Source: Eutreptiella sp. 'Long Island Sound 2002' (taxonomy: Eukaryota; Euglenozoa; Euglenophyceae; Eutreptiales; Eutreptiaceae). From it: a stretch of DNA of 64,000 bases. Shown here in pieces: positions 9,801 to 20,515 of the stretch. The stretch spans positions 101,930,357-101,994,356 of the forward strand of contig OZ038382.1 of the NCBI GenBank assembly GCA_964036045.1. The letters are read 5' to 3'. Made by a program: the position numbers and the translations under genes. The notes beneath the pieces were generated by a model, which saw nothing but the letters and a program-made list of their open reading frames with translations, was not told the origin of the DNA and did not search any database. The first letter of the stretch is position 1, and each line of letters starts with the position of its first letter.

Positions 9801-12239
9801 TGCACTTGCCGGTGTCAATCCATTATTACAATCATTTTCTCCTCTTGTCTTTTAGACATGGTAAAACCACCCAGTCAGGGGAGTATAATGCCACCTGTCC
9901 TGATTGGGGTGGCAGGCGGGGACCATGAACCTTATCACGAACGAGTGAGAGTACACTTCCTTTGTGATTTCCTTGTTTTGCCTTTGCTCTTGTTTGCCTT
10001 TGGTATCGATTAGCTGGGAAGAGGATAGGAACATTTTGGATTGAAATGTTTCTTCGACAAAATAACGATGGAGGAATCGTTTTAGATTAAGTTTTGCTCG
10101 TGTGCACCCCTACGAAAAATTATAGAGTTTTATGAGCCCATTTTCCAATCTTTCTTTTATGTGATATTTCTTTTGTTTAGCGTATTTCTAGTTATGTGAA
10201 ACATAACCAATTTCCAGATATATAAATATCGAAAACATAAATCTACGAACACACCTTAGAGGAAATGGAGTCACAACCCATTTCATCTTTCTGGTAGCGG
10301 AGGCATGGCTAGTTTTAAGGCATTTCCTCGAAACTCAGGACTTTCCTGCGCCGACTCCGGAAATGCTCACCTTTCCAGCAAAGGGAAACTGTCTTGCAAT
10401 GTTAGTGTTTGTTGTTTTTGCATCCCAAGTGCTTCCTCTTGGGCGCTCCCGAAGAACCATTGAGGTGCTTCCTCTTGGGCACGTACAATACACAAGACCA
10501 CCCCGAACATGCCCTTTATCAACCTCACGTGGGGTCCCAATGCCCCAAGTGTCTTGTGTGTGTGTTTTGCTTACCCTATAGGGAGTTTAAAAGTTTTGGG
10601 AAATTTCATCCCATGAAAACGTCGTTTAGTTAGATGTTTCTCATCTTGTGTGGTCTTGCTTTTATACCAGCCTCGCGGTGTCCCCCTGTACGGCATAATG
10701 GATCAAATGATGAAAGAGCGCCTTGGCTAAGAGGATGAAGGACGGATGACTTCAACATCCCATCAAAAAGGTTTTGAAGATGTATGTCACCTTCGTCGGA
10801 AAAAATACCGCCATCGTTGAAAAATTCAATCACGTGCATTAGCGGTTACTGTGTTGTTTCTCCGCAAGGCGCTTTTGCATTGGTACACCGATGAGGGTAT
10901 GGATGTGAGAGATCTCACGGAGAACCAGTCAAAGATGAATGAATTGGGCACCATGATGCCACTCTTGTGAGGAAGAACTTTGTAAAGGAAAGTGGTAGAA
11001 ATTTTGTTGTCCGTGTCAAGGCAAGCTTGCTTGATTTCTTGAACTCCCAAAAAAATCATTATGACAATCCATTTGCCCTTTATCCATGATGCATGCATGT
11101 GGATTGCACGTTAGCACGCGTTTGTGCTTGTTTTCCTATGTGCTAGTATGCATGTCTTCTTGCACCTTTGCCATTGCACGTGCCAATTTGTGGGTTGAAA
11201 GTTTATGCATGGATGGTTTTGTATGCACACATTGGTGTTCGTTCGTGTACGTTTTGACTTGTGTACATTTCTGCACCTCGGTTTTCTTTCTCTGCAGGGT
11301 GCGCTACTGCTTGCTTGCCAAAGACCACGGACCACCATTACCACTCGTCTTTGGATGTTATGAACAAGTGTTCTGCCCAAAATTTTGTAGTTTTTACCTT
11401 TGCCAATTGGGATGGTGGCCTACCACCACCGCCAACATTGCTTGGGCCGTATACCTCGATTGAGTGTATCGCTGGTCACAGCAATTTTATTTGAATGTCT
11501 GCCTGGTATTTGCCTAACTTGAAAGCATGCGTTAACGCGCAGATGGGTGGGTATTTGCGCTAATTTGAGCACGTTTGGTGTTTAATTGTTCGTGTAGAGC
11601 ACGGGTGTGAGAAAATGAGCTGGATTGTCACTACTCGGTGCGTGCGTGGATACGTGCAAGCACGTGTCAAGTACACTCGTGTCTGGATGAGTTTGAGTTC
11701 ACTCATGTGCATGCATGTGACTATGAGCATTCTTTGCGTGTACTCCTGCGTAGGTGAGTATCAACAAGCCTAGAGCCGACGAGTGTGTTAGTACTCGTGA
11801 ACACTGCGTGCAAACTGTGAGTCTGTCAGTTTTACTAGAGTCTCCAAATGAGTACCCGTTTGCAAGTCTTGATTTGATGTTTTGGAGTTGTGTATACCCA
11901 GTTCTTGCGATGATACACAAGTAGCTAGCTTTACTACCGCATACCTAGATCTTAAGGTAAGATACAGCCCCCTATACCTAGTAGGCTCTGAGACGCCATA
12001 TTCACTGGTCTAGGACTATTTGTGGATTGTATGGCTTTTAGTAATAATGTATGCCTACAGTCGTACGACGTTTGTACTTCGTCTAGTTATACAGCCAACG
12101 TTGAGTACGCTGTCATACCAGTGAATTTTCTTACCACGTCCCATCAGTCTACTTGTCTATAGTGACTTGGTATTAATGTACATGATCTGTTTTGTCACTC
12201 GTCCGCCCTTTCGAACTGATGTTTCTCGTGCAGTCATTG
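9801..12239. other. AT-richer intergenic sequence
   Basis: No domain-bearing frame. A short duplication, GTGCTTCCTCTTGGGC, occurs twice near 10430-10480. Small frames (under 130 residues) have no recognisable features. I see no RNA genes. Confidence 0.4.
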
Positions 12240-13680
12240 TGTTCTCATAACCGTGATGATAAAGTCGAGGTCCCTTCGAGATCGAACGCCCCCCTCCGCC
12301 CTGATGGGAGGCAGGCACGCCACAGAACAGATGGAAGAAGGCTGCCCTTGGAGCATGGGAGGCGGCACATGAGAGAGGGGCGGGGGCGGGAGGGTAGCGA
12401 CCCGTGCTAGGCGCACAAAACGGTCCCCGGATGGATGAGGATCCAGTGGGCCCGCGCCATGGGGTTGCTGGCGGCCCGGTGGGGTACAAACACGGGATGA
12501 GGGATGGGATGGGGCCGCACAACAGCCCAGGGAATTGGGCCGGGCCCGCGGCACAGGGGAAAAGGGCGGGAAGGGAGTGACCCGTGCTAGGCGCACGAAA
12601 CGGTCCCCGGATGGATGAGGATCCAGTCGGCCCGCGCCACAGGGTTGCTGGCGGCCCGCTGGGGTATAAACACGGGATGAGGGATGGGATGGGGCCGCAC
12701 AACAGCCCAGAGGATTAGGCCGGGGCCGCGGCAAAGGGGAAAGGGACGGGGGCGGGAAGGGAGCGACCCGTGCTAGGCGCACAAAGCGGTCCCCGGATGG
12801 AAGAGGATCCAGTGGGCCCTCGTCACAGGGTTGCTGGCGACCCGGTGGGGCATAAACACGGGATGATGCGACAAGGGGACGGGGCGGGGAAGGGCGTGTG
12901 GCTAGGGCTGCACAACCGCCCGACGGGGTAGGGAGTCGGTGGGACGCTGGGAACGGGCCGGTGCCAGGATGTGGCAAAGGAGAATGGGACATGGGATGGG
13001 CAGGGAGACCGAAAGGGCCAAGCAACAGCCCCGTGAGATTGGGAAACCAGTCGCCATGGAGTGGTGAACCATGGGCCAACCATGGGGAACCTGACCACGG
13101 GAGGTCAGGAGAATGCCCTGAACTCCGGGACGGCCGTGACGTGTCCGCAGGGGTGAGGGTTGACCTTGAGATCCCTGGGTCAATGGCCTGAGTACACGTA
13201 GGTTCACGCGTGAGCGGGACCAGGGGGAACGTGGAAAGGGTCGCCCCCTGGCCTTCAGCCGTGGATGGATGACACCCAAGTGCATCCGGGAGCCGAGTGG
13301 GTACTCCAACCCGTGAGGGATGGGGAGTGGTGGAATGTGGTTGACAGTGAGAAATACTCCGCTGTCGGCAAGGGCTATCCACAGGAAACCCGCCTGCAGG
13401 CGCCCAATAGGCTGTGCCAGGGGGGAAGGCCGGGGGATCCTTCAAAGGGTGACCGGAAGGAGCTGAAACCGTGAGGGCAGCGACTGAAGGGAGCCTACCA
13501 CCGGTCATGCCTCAAGGGAACCTGGTTGAAGTTCTCGGCCGTGAGGTGAGACAGGGGTCGCCAGGGGAACTGATGGTGGAGAGCTCTCCTTCCCGCCAGA
13601 GGCGGCCACCATGTAAAACAAACGAAGAGATGTCAGATGAGGCTGCGAACGCGGTCGCCCTTACTTACTTACTTACTTAC
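12240..13680 (+). mobile_element. GC-rich element with tandem units and a TTAC tail
   Basis: A sharply GC-rich block inside AT-richer sequence. It starts with three tandem units of about 180 bp, continues as about 800 bp of unique GC-rich sequence, and ends in exactly five TTAC repeats (13661-13680). The order (tandem array, unique 3' module, tetranucleotide tail) copies the architecture of the TACC-tailed insertion at 3.4-8.5 kb, although I see no sequence similarity between the 3' modules. A 424-residue Pro/Ser-rich frame on the minus strand (13508-12234) has a 60-residue period from the tandem units and no domain; I treat it as compositional. I found no target duplication. Confidence 0.45.
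12340..12890 (+). repeat. About 180-bp tandem repeat, three copies
   Basis: The anchor GACCCGTGCTAGGCGCAC recurs at about 12399, 12579 and 12765, followed each time by CGGTCCCCGGATGGA and GGGTTGCTGGCG. Periods are about 180 and 186 bp. Units are only moderately diverged. Confidence 0.85.
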
Positions 13681-15920
13681 TGCCTTTGGAGCTCTTATGA
13701 CGTGTTGTTGCTGGGCATGTTATGATCATGACTGGTGGTGCCCCTCCACCACCCAGCCCGTACTCTGTGACACTGCCTACTGCTGCCCAAACCCAGCTGT
13801 TCATGGTGCACAGGCTCAGACCACTGACGCCCCCGCCGGGGCCGCTCCTGTTCAGCGGGTTGTGGTTGATGAGGTTGCGGACCGCACACAGCAGGCACGA
13901 CGCCGTGTTGGTGGGTTTGGTTATCGATTGTGCTTTCTCGTTCATTGAGGCCCCCGGAGTGCAATTACCTTTTTCTCATGCATACCGAAAAGGGTTGGCC
14001 TTAGGAGGAGCTACTGGCCATCCATTTACGATTGAGAGGTGTTTTGATTCAGCACTGGACAGAGCACGGTGCTTGTTTCGGCAGGCACCCCAAAACAAGA
14101 AGTGCGAGACTTCCTCTCATTTGCCTGAGTTGACCAATTCCCTGATTGCCAAGCACGTGCAATTGATCAGCACCAATGGTCTCTGTCCTTGCATGGAGTT
14201 CTTTGCTCAGGAGAGCAGCCTCGTGTCCAACGACAACACTGTTTGGTTCACTGGCTCAGCAGCCGGTTAGTCCTACGACCAGTACTGGACCATGTGGAAG
14301 CTTACCATGTTCGGCCGCAGTGAGGCTAGCCTTGTTCCGCTGCACTGACGTCAGCCATGTTCAGCTGTGCTGACGCCAGCCAGATCTTGCAAGGGGTCAA
14401 CGAGAGCCGCAGGTCCTACTGTCAGCGCTACGTCCGCTTGGCAGCCTTCGACGTCGTCGAGCCGGTGCGGGTGATGTCTTTCTTGGTTCAGCAGCCTTGT
14501 CAGAACGCTCTTGCTCTGTCCTCCCTCGCCTGCTGGGCAATGGCCAGCACCACCGGCAAGAGGGACATGAAGGCCTGAGGCCCCATCGACAACAAGAGGG
14601 CAACCCAGCCAGCAAGTGCCAAGTGCACTTGTGTCCCCCCGAGGACAGCATCGACTACTCCGAGAACCCCAGGGGACTGGGCGTCAGCCAGGAACTCCTG
14701 TGCGTTAGCCCAGGCAGCCCGGCCAGGCCCTGCCTATGTTGTGGCGAAAAGCATTTTTGGGGCCCTTTGCCCTCATTTTCGGGCTCCAAATTTCGGCAAG
14801 CCTGTTAAAGGGAATTTCGTTCCCCTAGGATTGGTAACACCAAGCCAGAGGGGCGGGGGGGGGTTAGGAAAAATCAGCTCTCCTGCAAGCATTTTCTGTG
14901 CAAGGAGGCACCCTCCCCCCTTATACACACGGTGCTTGCGTGGGCGCTTCACTTGGGCGCCAATGAAACAAGTGTGCCTGCTTCCGAACCTATTCTCCTC
15001 TCACTCCTGCTTCTGTCCCCATTTATCGTTACGGGATACACAGGAGAACCTACCCAAAGAACTTCAAGAGCATACTGTAGGAATCGAATCTTCTGTGGGT
15101 ACTGTGTGCCCTGTCTTGTACTGTTATAGGTCTGTAATGAATTCGGTGGGGTAGTATTCAGGGAGGTCCTCGTCTGGCAGGTATTTGCCAAGTGCCCGCA
15201 GCTGCCATTTTGGCGCACAGGTTAATGTTCGTGCCTTCTAAGGCAGACACCGCCTCCTGACGCAAGGCCCCTGGCCCTGTTACGCTCTGCGAGGCGCGTC
15301 AAGGGGGTGAATACGTGAGCTGAACCCTGAGGGGTGCCCAGGCTTCCTTCAGTTGAACCCTGTATCCCCATCCTGAACAACCTTGTGTGCGTGCTTGTGC
15401 TCCTCTCCTGCAACATGTACCAGACAGGGCTGTGCCTGACGGAGAGCGGCGTGCTGGCGCTGGTCCTCCTGATTCGGGAGTCCGCCTGGCCCATCAAAAC
15501 CCAGCAGCGGCCGGCCGTGAGGCAGGGTGTTCAGGCTTCTATGTAGTTCTGAGCGACTGTACTGGCGGTGTTTCTAGGTTAACTGGAAGTATAAAAGGTT
15601 TTTGATGTCTATGTAGGGAGTCGACCTGCACATGTGTCCGCCTCATAGGCCAGAGTGGATCCGTGTGTATCACCAAGTGTGACCAGAGCAACTGGTATTA
15701 CCACGGGGGTGTAGATCACCCAGCGAGCATAATTCTGTAGAACAGAACCTGAGGAGTGAGTCAATGTTGATGGAGAAAACTCCGCTGCAGCCTAGGATGA
15801 TGTAGTTACAGTGTATTAGATGTACGTTTACCTAGGAGTGATACGCAGAGGAGGTGACCTGATCTGTGAGATAGGGAATACCCTATCGAAATGGGAACTC
15901 CTTGTGATGTAACATAGTAT
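13681..15920. other. Intergenic sequence with weak coding-like pieces
   Basis: The longest plus-strand frame (13722-14270, 182 residues) and its neighbours to about 15150 show no domain that I recognise. Codon phase changes often and no consistent gene model emerges. The sequence could hide exons of a host gene, but splice signals alone do not support one. Confidence 0.25.
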
Positions 15921-16293
15921 TGAAGCGGTAGGCTGGGGCCCGCCGCTTTGACCCCTGAAGACCCTGAAAAATGCAACAGAGCACAAAAATCAGGCTTCAG
16001 CCATGACTGCGGTCAGCGGTGTTATCTTCTCGATTTCGTTCGCTTTGGGAGTCCCTTTGACCACTTTTTATACAAATCGTTCCAGGATTTTTGCCGCATC
16101 GCAGGATTAGTCCTGGCTACATGGTCCCTGAAAAGGCGCAGAAGGCAAATTTATGAAATTATCGCGAAACATTTTGAAAATTGGTATTCTAGCCTTTTAT
16201 TTCCGAATCTGGGACGACGCCTCTGATGAGGTCATTTTGCGCCCGCGGAGACTTCTGCGTTCACGCTGGGGAGACCCACCCGCTACCGCATCA
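15921..16293 (-). repeat. 3' LTR of gag-only element 1
   Basis: 373 bp, closely similar to 18236-18607 along its whole length. Shared landmarks include CCTGAAAAATGCAAC, TTTATACAAATC and GACGCCTCTGATGAGGTCAT. It is called 3' because the polypurine tract abuts its inner end. Confidence 0.85.
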
Positions 16294-16305
16294 CTCCTCT
16301 CCTTC
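16294..16305 (-). promoter_or_regulatory. Polypurine tract
   Basis: On the minus strand GAAGGAGAGGAG immediately precedes the LTR start TGATGCGGTA. In LTR retrotransposons this position primes plus-strand DNA synthesis. Confidence 0.6.
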
Positions 16306-16399
16306 AGAGAGTTGCAACCCTCTAGGAGGCTTGCAACTCCGCACTGGAGTGCCCTGGAGGAAGTCTCCGCTAGGTCACCTTCCTCTTTTGGACCCAAAA

Positions 16400-16880
16400 G
16401 GTTTGTTTATCCCCCAGGGGGAAAAACAACTCCCGGGGGTGGCCTTACCCTAGGTCTCCGGTGGGGAGCACCAATACTACCCTTAGGCAAAAATCTGCCT
16501 ACTTTGACACACTAGGAAAAAGAAAAAGGCGTTGGGTGGCCTGCCGCGTTTGCTCTGAAAACCTGGCAAAAGTTTTCAGTTTCCCGAAAACCTCCATGCT
16601 TTCAAAAACCAAGCAACAGGACAGGCACGCACACAGCACTGTAACTCAGCATAAGATCCATGGTGCTGTGTCAGTTCGGGCCTTACCCAGGCACCGTGCA
16701 CTGTACTGTACAAGTGCGGGTGCGTGTGCCAGGGGCTGAGCTCCCCCATATATACATTGGTTTCAAGTCCCACATATATACGCAGTTGGTGGAGCCTGAC
16801 AAGACTGGGCTCTGACCACGGCAAGTCCAACAAGACTGGACTTGCTCCCAAGGGAGTGGGTGTGTCAAGACTGCGCCCAA
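16400..16880 (-). repeat. Conserved internal module, copy 1, with paired TATA-like boxes
   Basis: About 480 bp closely similar to 36206-36680 in gag-only element 2. It lies between the protein frame and the 3' LTR. Landmarks are GGTTTGTTTATCCCCC at one end, GGTGGGGAGCACCAATACTA, GCACCGTGCACTGTACTG, two CATATATAC-like boxes about 25 bp apart (near 16747 and 16773) and TGACAAGACTGG at the other. No coding capacity. It may be a packaging or transfer signal, or a promoter; this is inference from its conservation and position. Confidence 0.8.
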
Positions 16881-17004
16881 CTAAGTGGTGCTCCACCAAA
16901 GAAGGAAAACTGCGAGCACTCAAATACAATATAATAATTATGCAGGTTCATGCTGCCCTTCTGCTACCCCCTTTAAGAGGTGCCGTTACAGCTCAACGCC
17001 GCCA

Positions 17005-17895
17005 TCAGCGACTGCTTGGACTAGGCGTTTGACTGCCCATGGTCATCTTTTGTTTGGATGCCCATGTCGTCCGTCCTCCCGTTTGTTCCATTTGAAGCTT
17101 GAGGACGCCCTTCAGGCGTTCGACCTCCGCCTGCAGTGCGGGCACTCGGAGGAAGACCACATTCTCTAGTCTCTTGACTCGCTCTTCCATTGGCTGCGCT
17201 GCCCGTTCATTCGTTGCTGCTCGTTCTGTCAAAGGAACATGCTGCTGGGTTGTGTGACTCCTCCACGGCGCACTCCTGGTACCATCTTGGCGCCCGTCAC
17301 CATGGTGAGGTCGGTAGCCTCGTTGCTGCCTGGCTGTGGATTCCCTTACGGTCCTTTGCTCGAGTTGCGGTTGATGTGCCGCTCTTCGCTGACCCTGGTG
17401 TCTGGCGCTTTCAAAGGTCAGTTGCCGCCTTGGTGAGTCTGCAGGCACTTGCTCCCGCGGAACCATGGCTGCATGTCTCTCCCTCTCCCGCAGATTCGCT
17501 TGCATTGCTCGGGGCTCCTGCATTCCTATGGTGGCACGCGGTTCTTCTCTTTGCTGCTGCCCCCACGGGTCACTTGGACTTCGATACGCCGGTTGGTACC
17601 ACCGAACCAGCCCTCTGGCTGGCATCATTGGGGTCTTGGCTCTTGTCCGTCGTTCACCCGTGACAGGGGTTGAGGACTTGCTGGAGCTCTATTTTGTGCC
17701 GTCAAGAAACGTAATTTCAAGATGACCTTCAAGGTCACTGCTGCCTGAACTCCATGGGGAGTTTGCTCTTGGCCTAGCAGGTCCCGAGTCCGATGAGCTG
17801 CTCATTGTAGCCCCTCTTCTTTTGACAAACGGCTGTTGACCGTCCGCCCACTCCTCCACTGCGGGCGGCTGACGGCCGTCCTCTAACTCCTCCAC
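17005..17895 (-). pseudogene. Gag-like basic coiled-coil protein of element 1
   Basis: A single frame of about 296 codons interrupted by one TAG (17691-17689). It opens MEELEDGRQPPAVEEWADG, then MSSSSDSGPARPRANSPWSS, continues as a Gln/Arg-rich basic middle section, and ends in a heptad-patterned helix (MEERVKRLENVVFLRVPALQ followed by AEVERLKGVLKLQ). The layout (serine-rich start, basic middle, C-terminal coiled coil) repeats in element 2 at 37605-36749. I find no zinc knuckle or canonical capsid motif, so 'Gag' rests on position inside an LTR element. It may bind RNA and multimerise. An upstream start inside the 25-bp minisatellite is possible. Confidence 0.5.
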
Positions 17896-18205
17896 TGCGG
17901 GCGGCTGATGGCTGCCCTCCTCGGCGCAGACGGCTTGACGCTGTCTTGTCTTGAGCGGCGGGCGGCCGTCACCTTCTCAACGGCTGGCGGCCGTCTCCAC
18001 TTGAGCAGCTGGCGGCTGTCTCCTTCTCAACAGCTGGAGGCCGTCGACTTCTCAACGGCTGGTGGCCGTCTCCTCTTGAACGGCTGGCGGCCGTCTCCTC
18101 TTGAGCGGCTCGTGGCCGTCTCCTCTTGAACGGCTGGCGGCCGTCTCCTCTTGAGCGGCTGGCAGCCGTTCTCCTTGTGAGCGACTGGCGGCCGTTGTCT
18201 TCTCC
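17870..18205 (-). repeat. 25-bp minisatellite in the 5' leader of element 1
   Basis: About 12 degenerate units reading on the plus strand CGGCTGGCGGCCGTCTCCTC then TTGAG. It is most regular at 18055-18180 and decays toward 17870. It lies between the 5' LTR and the Gag-like frame. Element 2 has shorter CAGCGC/GGCGCT-rich repetition in the equivalent place (about 37600-37680). Confidence 0.8.
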
Positions 18206-18235
18206 GCGGCGTGCGGCAGTGTTGTGGAAAGATTT

Positions 18236-18607
18236 TGAAGCGGTAGGGTGGGGCCCGCCGCGTTGGCCCTTGAAGACCCTGAAAAATGCAACACAGCACA
18301 AAAATCAGGCTTCAACCATGACTCCGGTCAGCGGTGTTATCTTCCCGATTTTGTTCGCGTTGAGAGTCCATTTGACCACCTTTTATACAAATCTTTCCAG
18401 GATTTTCGCCGCATCGCAGGATTAGTCCTGGCTACATGGTCCCTGAAAAGGCGCAGAAGACAAATTGATGAAATTATCGCGAAAAATTATATAAATCGCT
18501 ATTCTAGCCTTCATTTCCCAATCTGCGACGACGCCTCTGATGAGGTCATTTTGCGCCCGCGGAGACTTCCGCGGTTGCGCTGGGGAGACCCGGCCGCTAC
18601 CGCATCA
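18236..18607 (-). repeat. 5' LTR of gag-only element 1
   Basis: 372 bp, pair of 15921-16293. TG start at 18236, CA end at 18607 on the plus strand. The two LTRs differ at many scattered positions, so the insertion is not recent. Confidence 0.85.
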
Positions 18608-19886
18608 CTATGACCAAGATGTACTAATGTTTCCTGATTGACTAAGCGGACAGATTTAAATGCTGAATTTTAGGTAACCAGTAATTAAGACCCTTGTGAA
18701 TACATACTGTGAGGTGAACACTATCGAGCTAGACTATAGGATACACAGTGTCCCTTGTCATGTCCGCCGTGTGCTGATGCATGGTTGTATTCAAGGTGTT
18801 TTGGTGCACAGACTTATTACTCGTGTACTGCTGTCAGTGTGATGCAGTTACACTGCTACCCCCGCTGTCAGACCTGTGGTGGCAACTACAGGTCCTGCTG
18901 ATTTGAGGCCAGGGGGATGATTCAGACGACCCTCTGATGGTGTCGGTCTCACCCTGCTGGCAAATGTTTGCTGGTGTCAACGTATGCTAGCCAGTGTTTG
19001 TTTGGGCGTGGGTAGCTGTGCGCGAATGCCCTCCGTCACGAGATGTATGCCGCGCCAACCCCCCCAAGGACATTGGCTTCTTCTGTGGGGGGAGAGATTT
19101 CACAGTGATTGTGTAGTGTAGCTTTGAGACTGTTTATTTATTTTCAAGTCAGCGAGTGACCCCTGATGGATGGGTGTCTCCCACGTTTCTGCCATCCTGC
19201 AGTCGGACAGTCAGTCAGTTGGTCTGCCTGTCTGTGTCTTGGTTGTGGTTGGCTGTTTGTCGTTGACCTGATCTGTCGTTCTGGTTGCAACACCAGGCTA
19301 TACGCCACACGAATCCACAGTTGACCCATGTCAGCCAACCATCTGCATCTCTTGGAGCATTTACGGGTCGGACTGACTTAGATGAAAACTACTTCTCAGG
19401 AACCTAGCGTGGAATTCCATGCCTGCTGCCTAAAAAATTGACAGGCTGAAGTTCGCCCATTGATTCCTCGTTCCCGGCGTGCCCTGTTTTTGAGAAACCC
19501 TGCCATCACAAAACCTTGCAATATCTTTATCCTGCAAAGAAACATCACTGTTTGCACTTGGTTTCCGATACCTGTCCTGTTCTTTCCGAGACACTGCCAT
19601 AAGAAAAAAGGTTTACAAAATTACTTCTGCTAAAACAGCTTCACTGAGGTACTCCATGCCCACCTGTCAACAAACCCTGCATTGAGCAAGAAAAAACATA
19701 GCACATAAAACTGAGAACGCTCCCATTCTGTTGTGACAAAAACCCAAGGTTTGGTCAGTGCCATGCCTCTAAGAATCAAGCTGATGGTAGCACTGCACAC
19801 CATCCACATCATACTGCACTGTGTAGTACCCAGGCCGTGACCCATACTTCTTCAGAACTGCACTGCACCACATGGTGCTGTCATAT
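18608..19886. other. Intergenic sequence
   Basis: No recognisable coding or repeats. A 71-residue minus-strand frame at 19845-19630 lies just downstream of the transposase relic and could be 3' flank of that element. Nothing supports it as a gene. Confidence 0.3.
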
Positions 19887-20515
19887 CTATAAACCAGTCG
19901 GTACTTCAGTTTTTTTGGGCTGCAGAGGCCAGAAATCAGGGCACATGGGAATCAGTGTCCAAGCTGACAGACAGAGGAAACCATCTTTGCAATCAATCAT
20001 AACATCGGCTGCCTGTTCTACAGAACTTGAACCACCAGAGCTAGCCCCGTCCGTTCCCTTTTCTGAACCTGATCCTGAGACCTCATCCTCACCATCCTCA
20101 GGGTCGTCTTCCTCAGAAAGGCAGCTGCCAATGTTACTCTCACTGTCACTCACCCCCTCGTGCTCCCCTGCATCCCCTGCACAGAAGGTGTACCTGGGTG
20201 CACCCTGAATAATCATTTCTGCAGCACGAGACCCACCTACGGTTAGTAAGGTGCCAACTTTATGGATCATTGTGTCAATGGTAAAATTATTACACAACTA
20301 CTCGCAGGCCTCACCCAGCAAATTTGTCACGAGGACACGTCTCTCCCAAGCTGGAAGCTTGCCGGATGACCACTGCTCCAGGTTGCTATCATCTTCGAGC
20401 CAGTCATCTAACAGCTCCCCCATGTATGTTTGAACAATTGCACCGACTCCTGCGATTACCTGTAACTCTTGTGTGCAGTCAGGAGGATAGAAATGCAATG
20501 TAGCACGACACTTCA
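19887..20515 (-). pseudogene. DDE-superfamily transposase, C-terminal fragment
   Basis: Reading leftward from about 20515, the frame gives TLHFYPPDCTQELQVIAGVG, then TYMGELLDDWLEDDSNLEQW and ERRVLVTNLLGEACE, an in-frame TAG at 20300-20298, then LCNNFTIDTMIHKVGTLLTV and an acidic Ser/Glu-rich tail ending at 19887. The 'PP.CT..LQ' segment is the region of the last catalytic acidic residue in DDE_1 (pogo/Tigger-like) transposases. There the pattern is normally 'LQ.lD.G'; here it reads LQVIAGVG with no acidic residue, as if one codon were lost. The N-terminal two thirds are missing where the C/A-rich block begins, and I could not find them beyond the LINE at 43 kb. Fold assignment is by motif only. 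Confidence 0.5.

Larger units (their letters stand above)
15921..18607 (-). mobile_element. Gag-only LTR retrotransposon 1
   Basis: Two direct repeats, 15921-16293 and 18236-18607 (373 and 372 bp), flank a 1.94-kb internal region. Each repeat starts TGAAGCGGTA and ends TACCGCATCA, that is TG...CA with 9/10 inverted termini. A purine-rich tract on the minus strand (GAAGGAGAGGAG) lies directly against the inner edge of the left repeat, and the only plausible protein is also on the minus strand. The right repeat is therefore the 5' LTR. No reverse transcriptase, integrase or protease is encoded, so the element is non-autonomous. I see no clean target duplication (flanks AGTAT and CTATG) and no obvious tRNA primer site. 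Confidence 0.85.

Noticed and set aside
12234-13508. 424-residue Pro/Ser-rich minus-strand gene
   Set aside because: The internal 60-residue period comes from the 180-bp tandem units, and the plus strand is equally open; composition explains it.
13722-14270. Host gene on the plus strand
   Set aside because: No recognisable domain, phase not continued in neighbouring sequence, and no support beyond being open.
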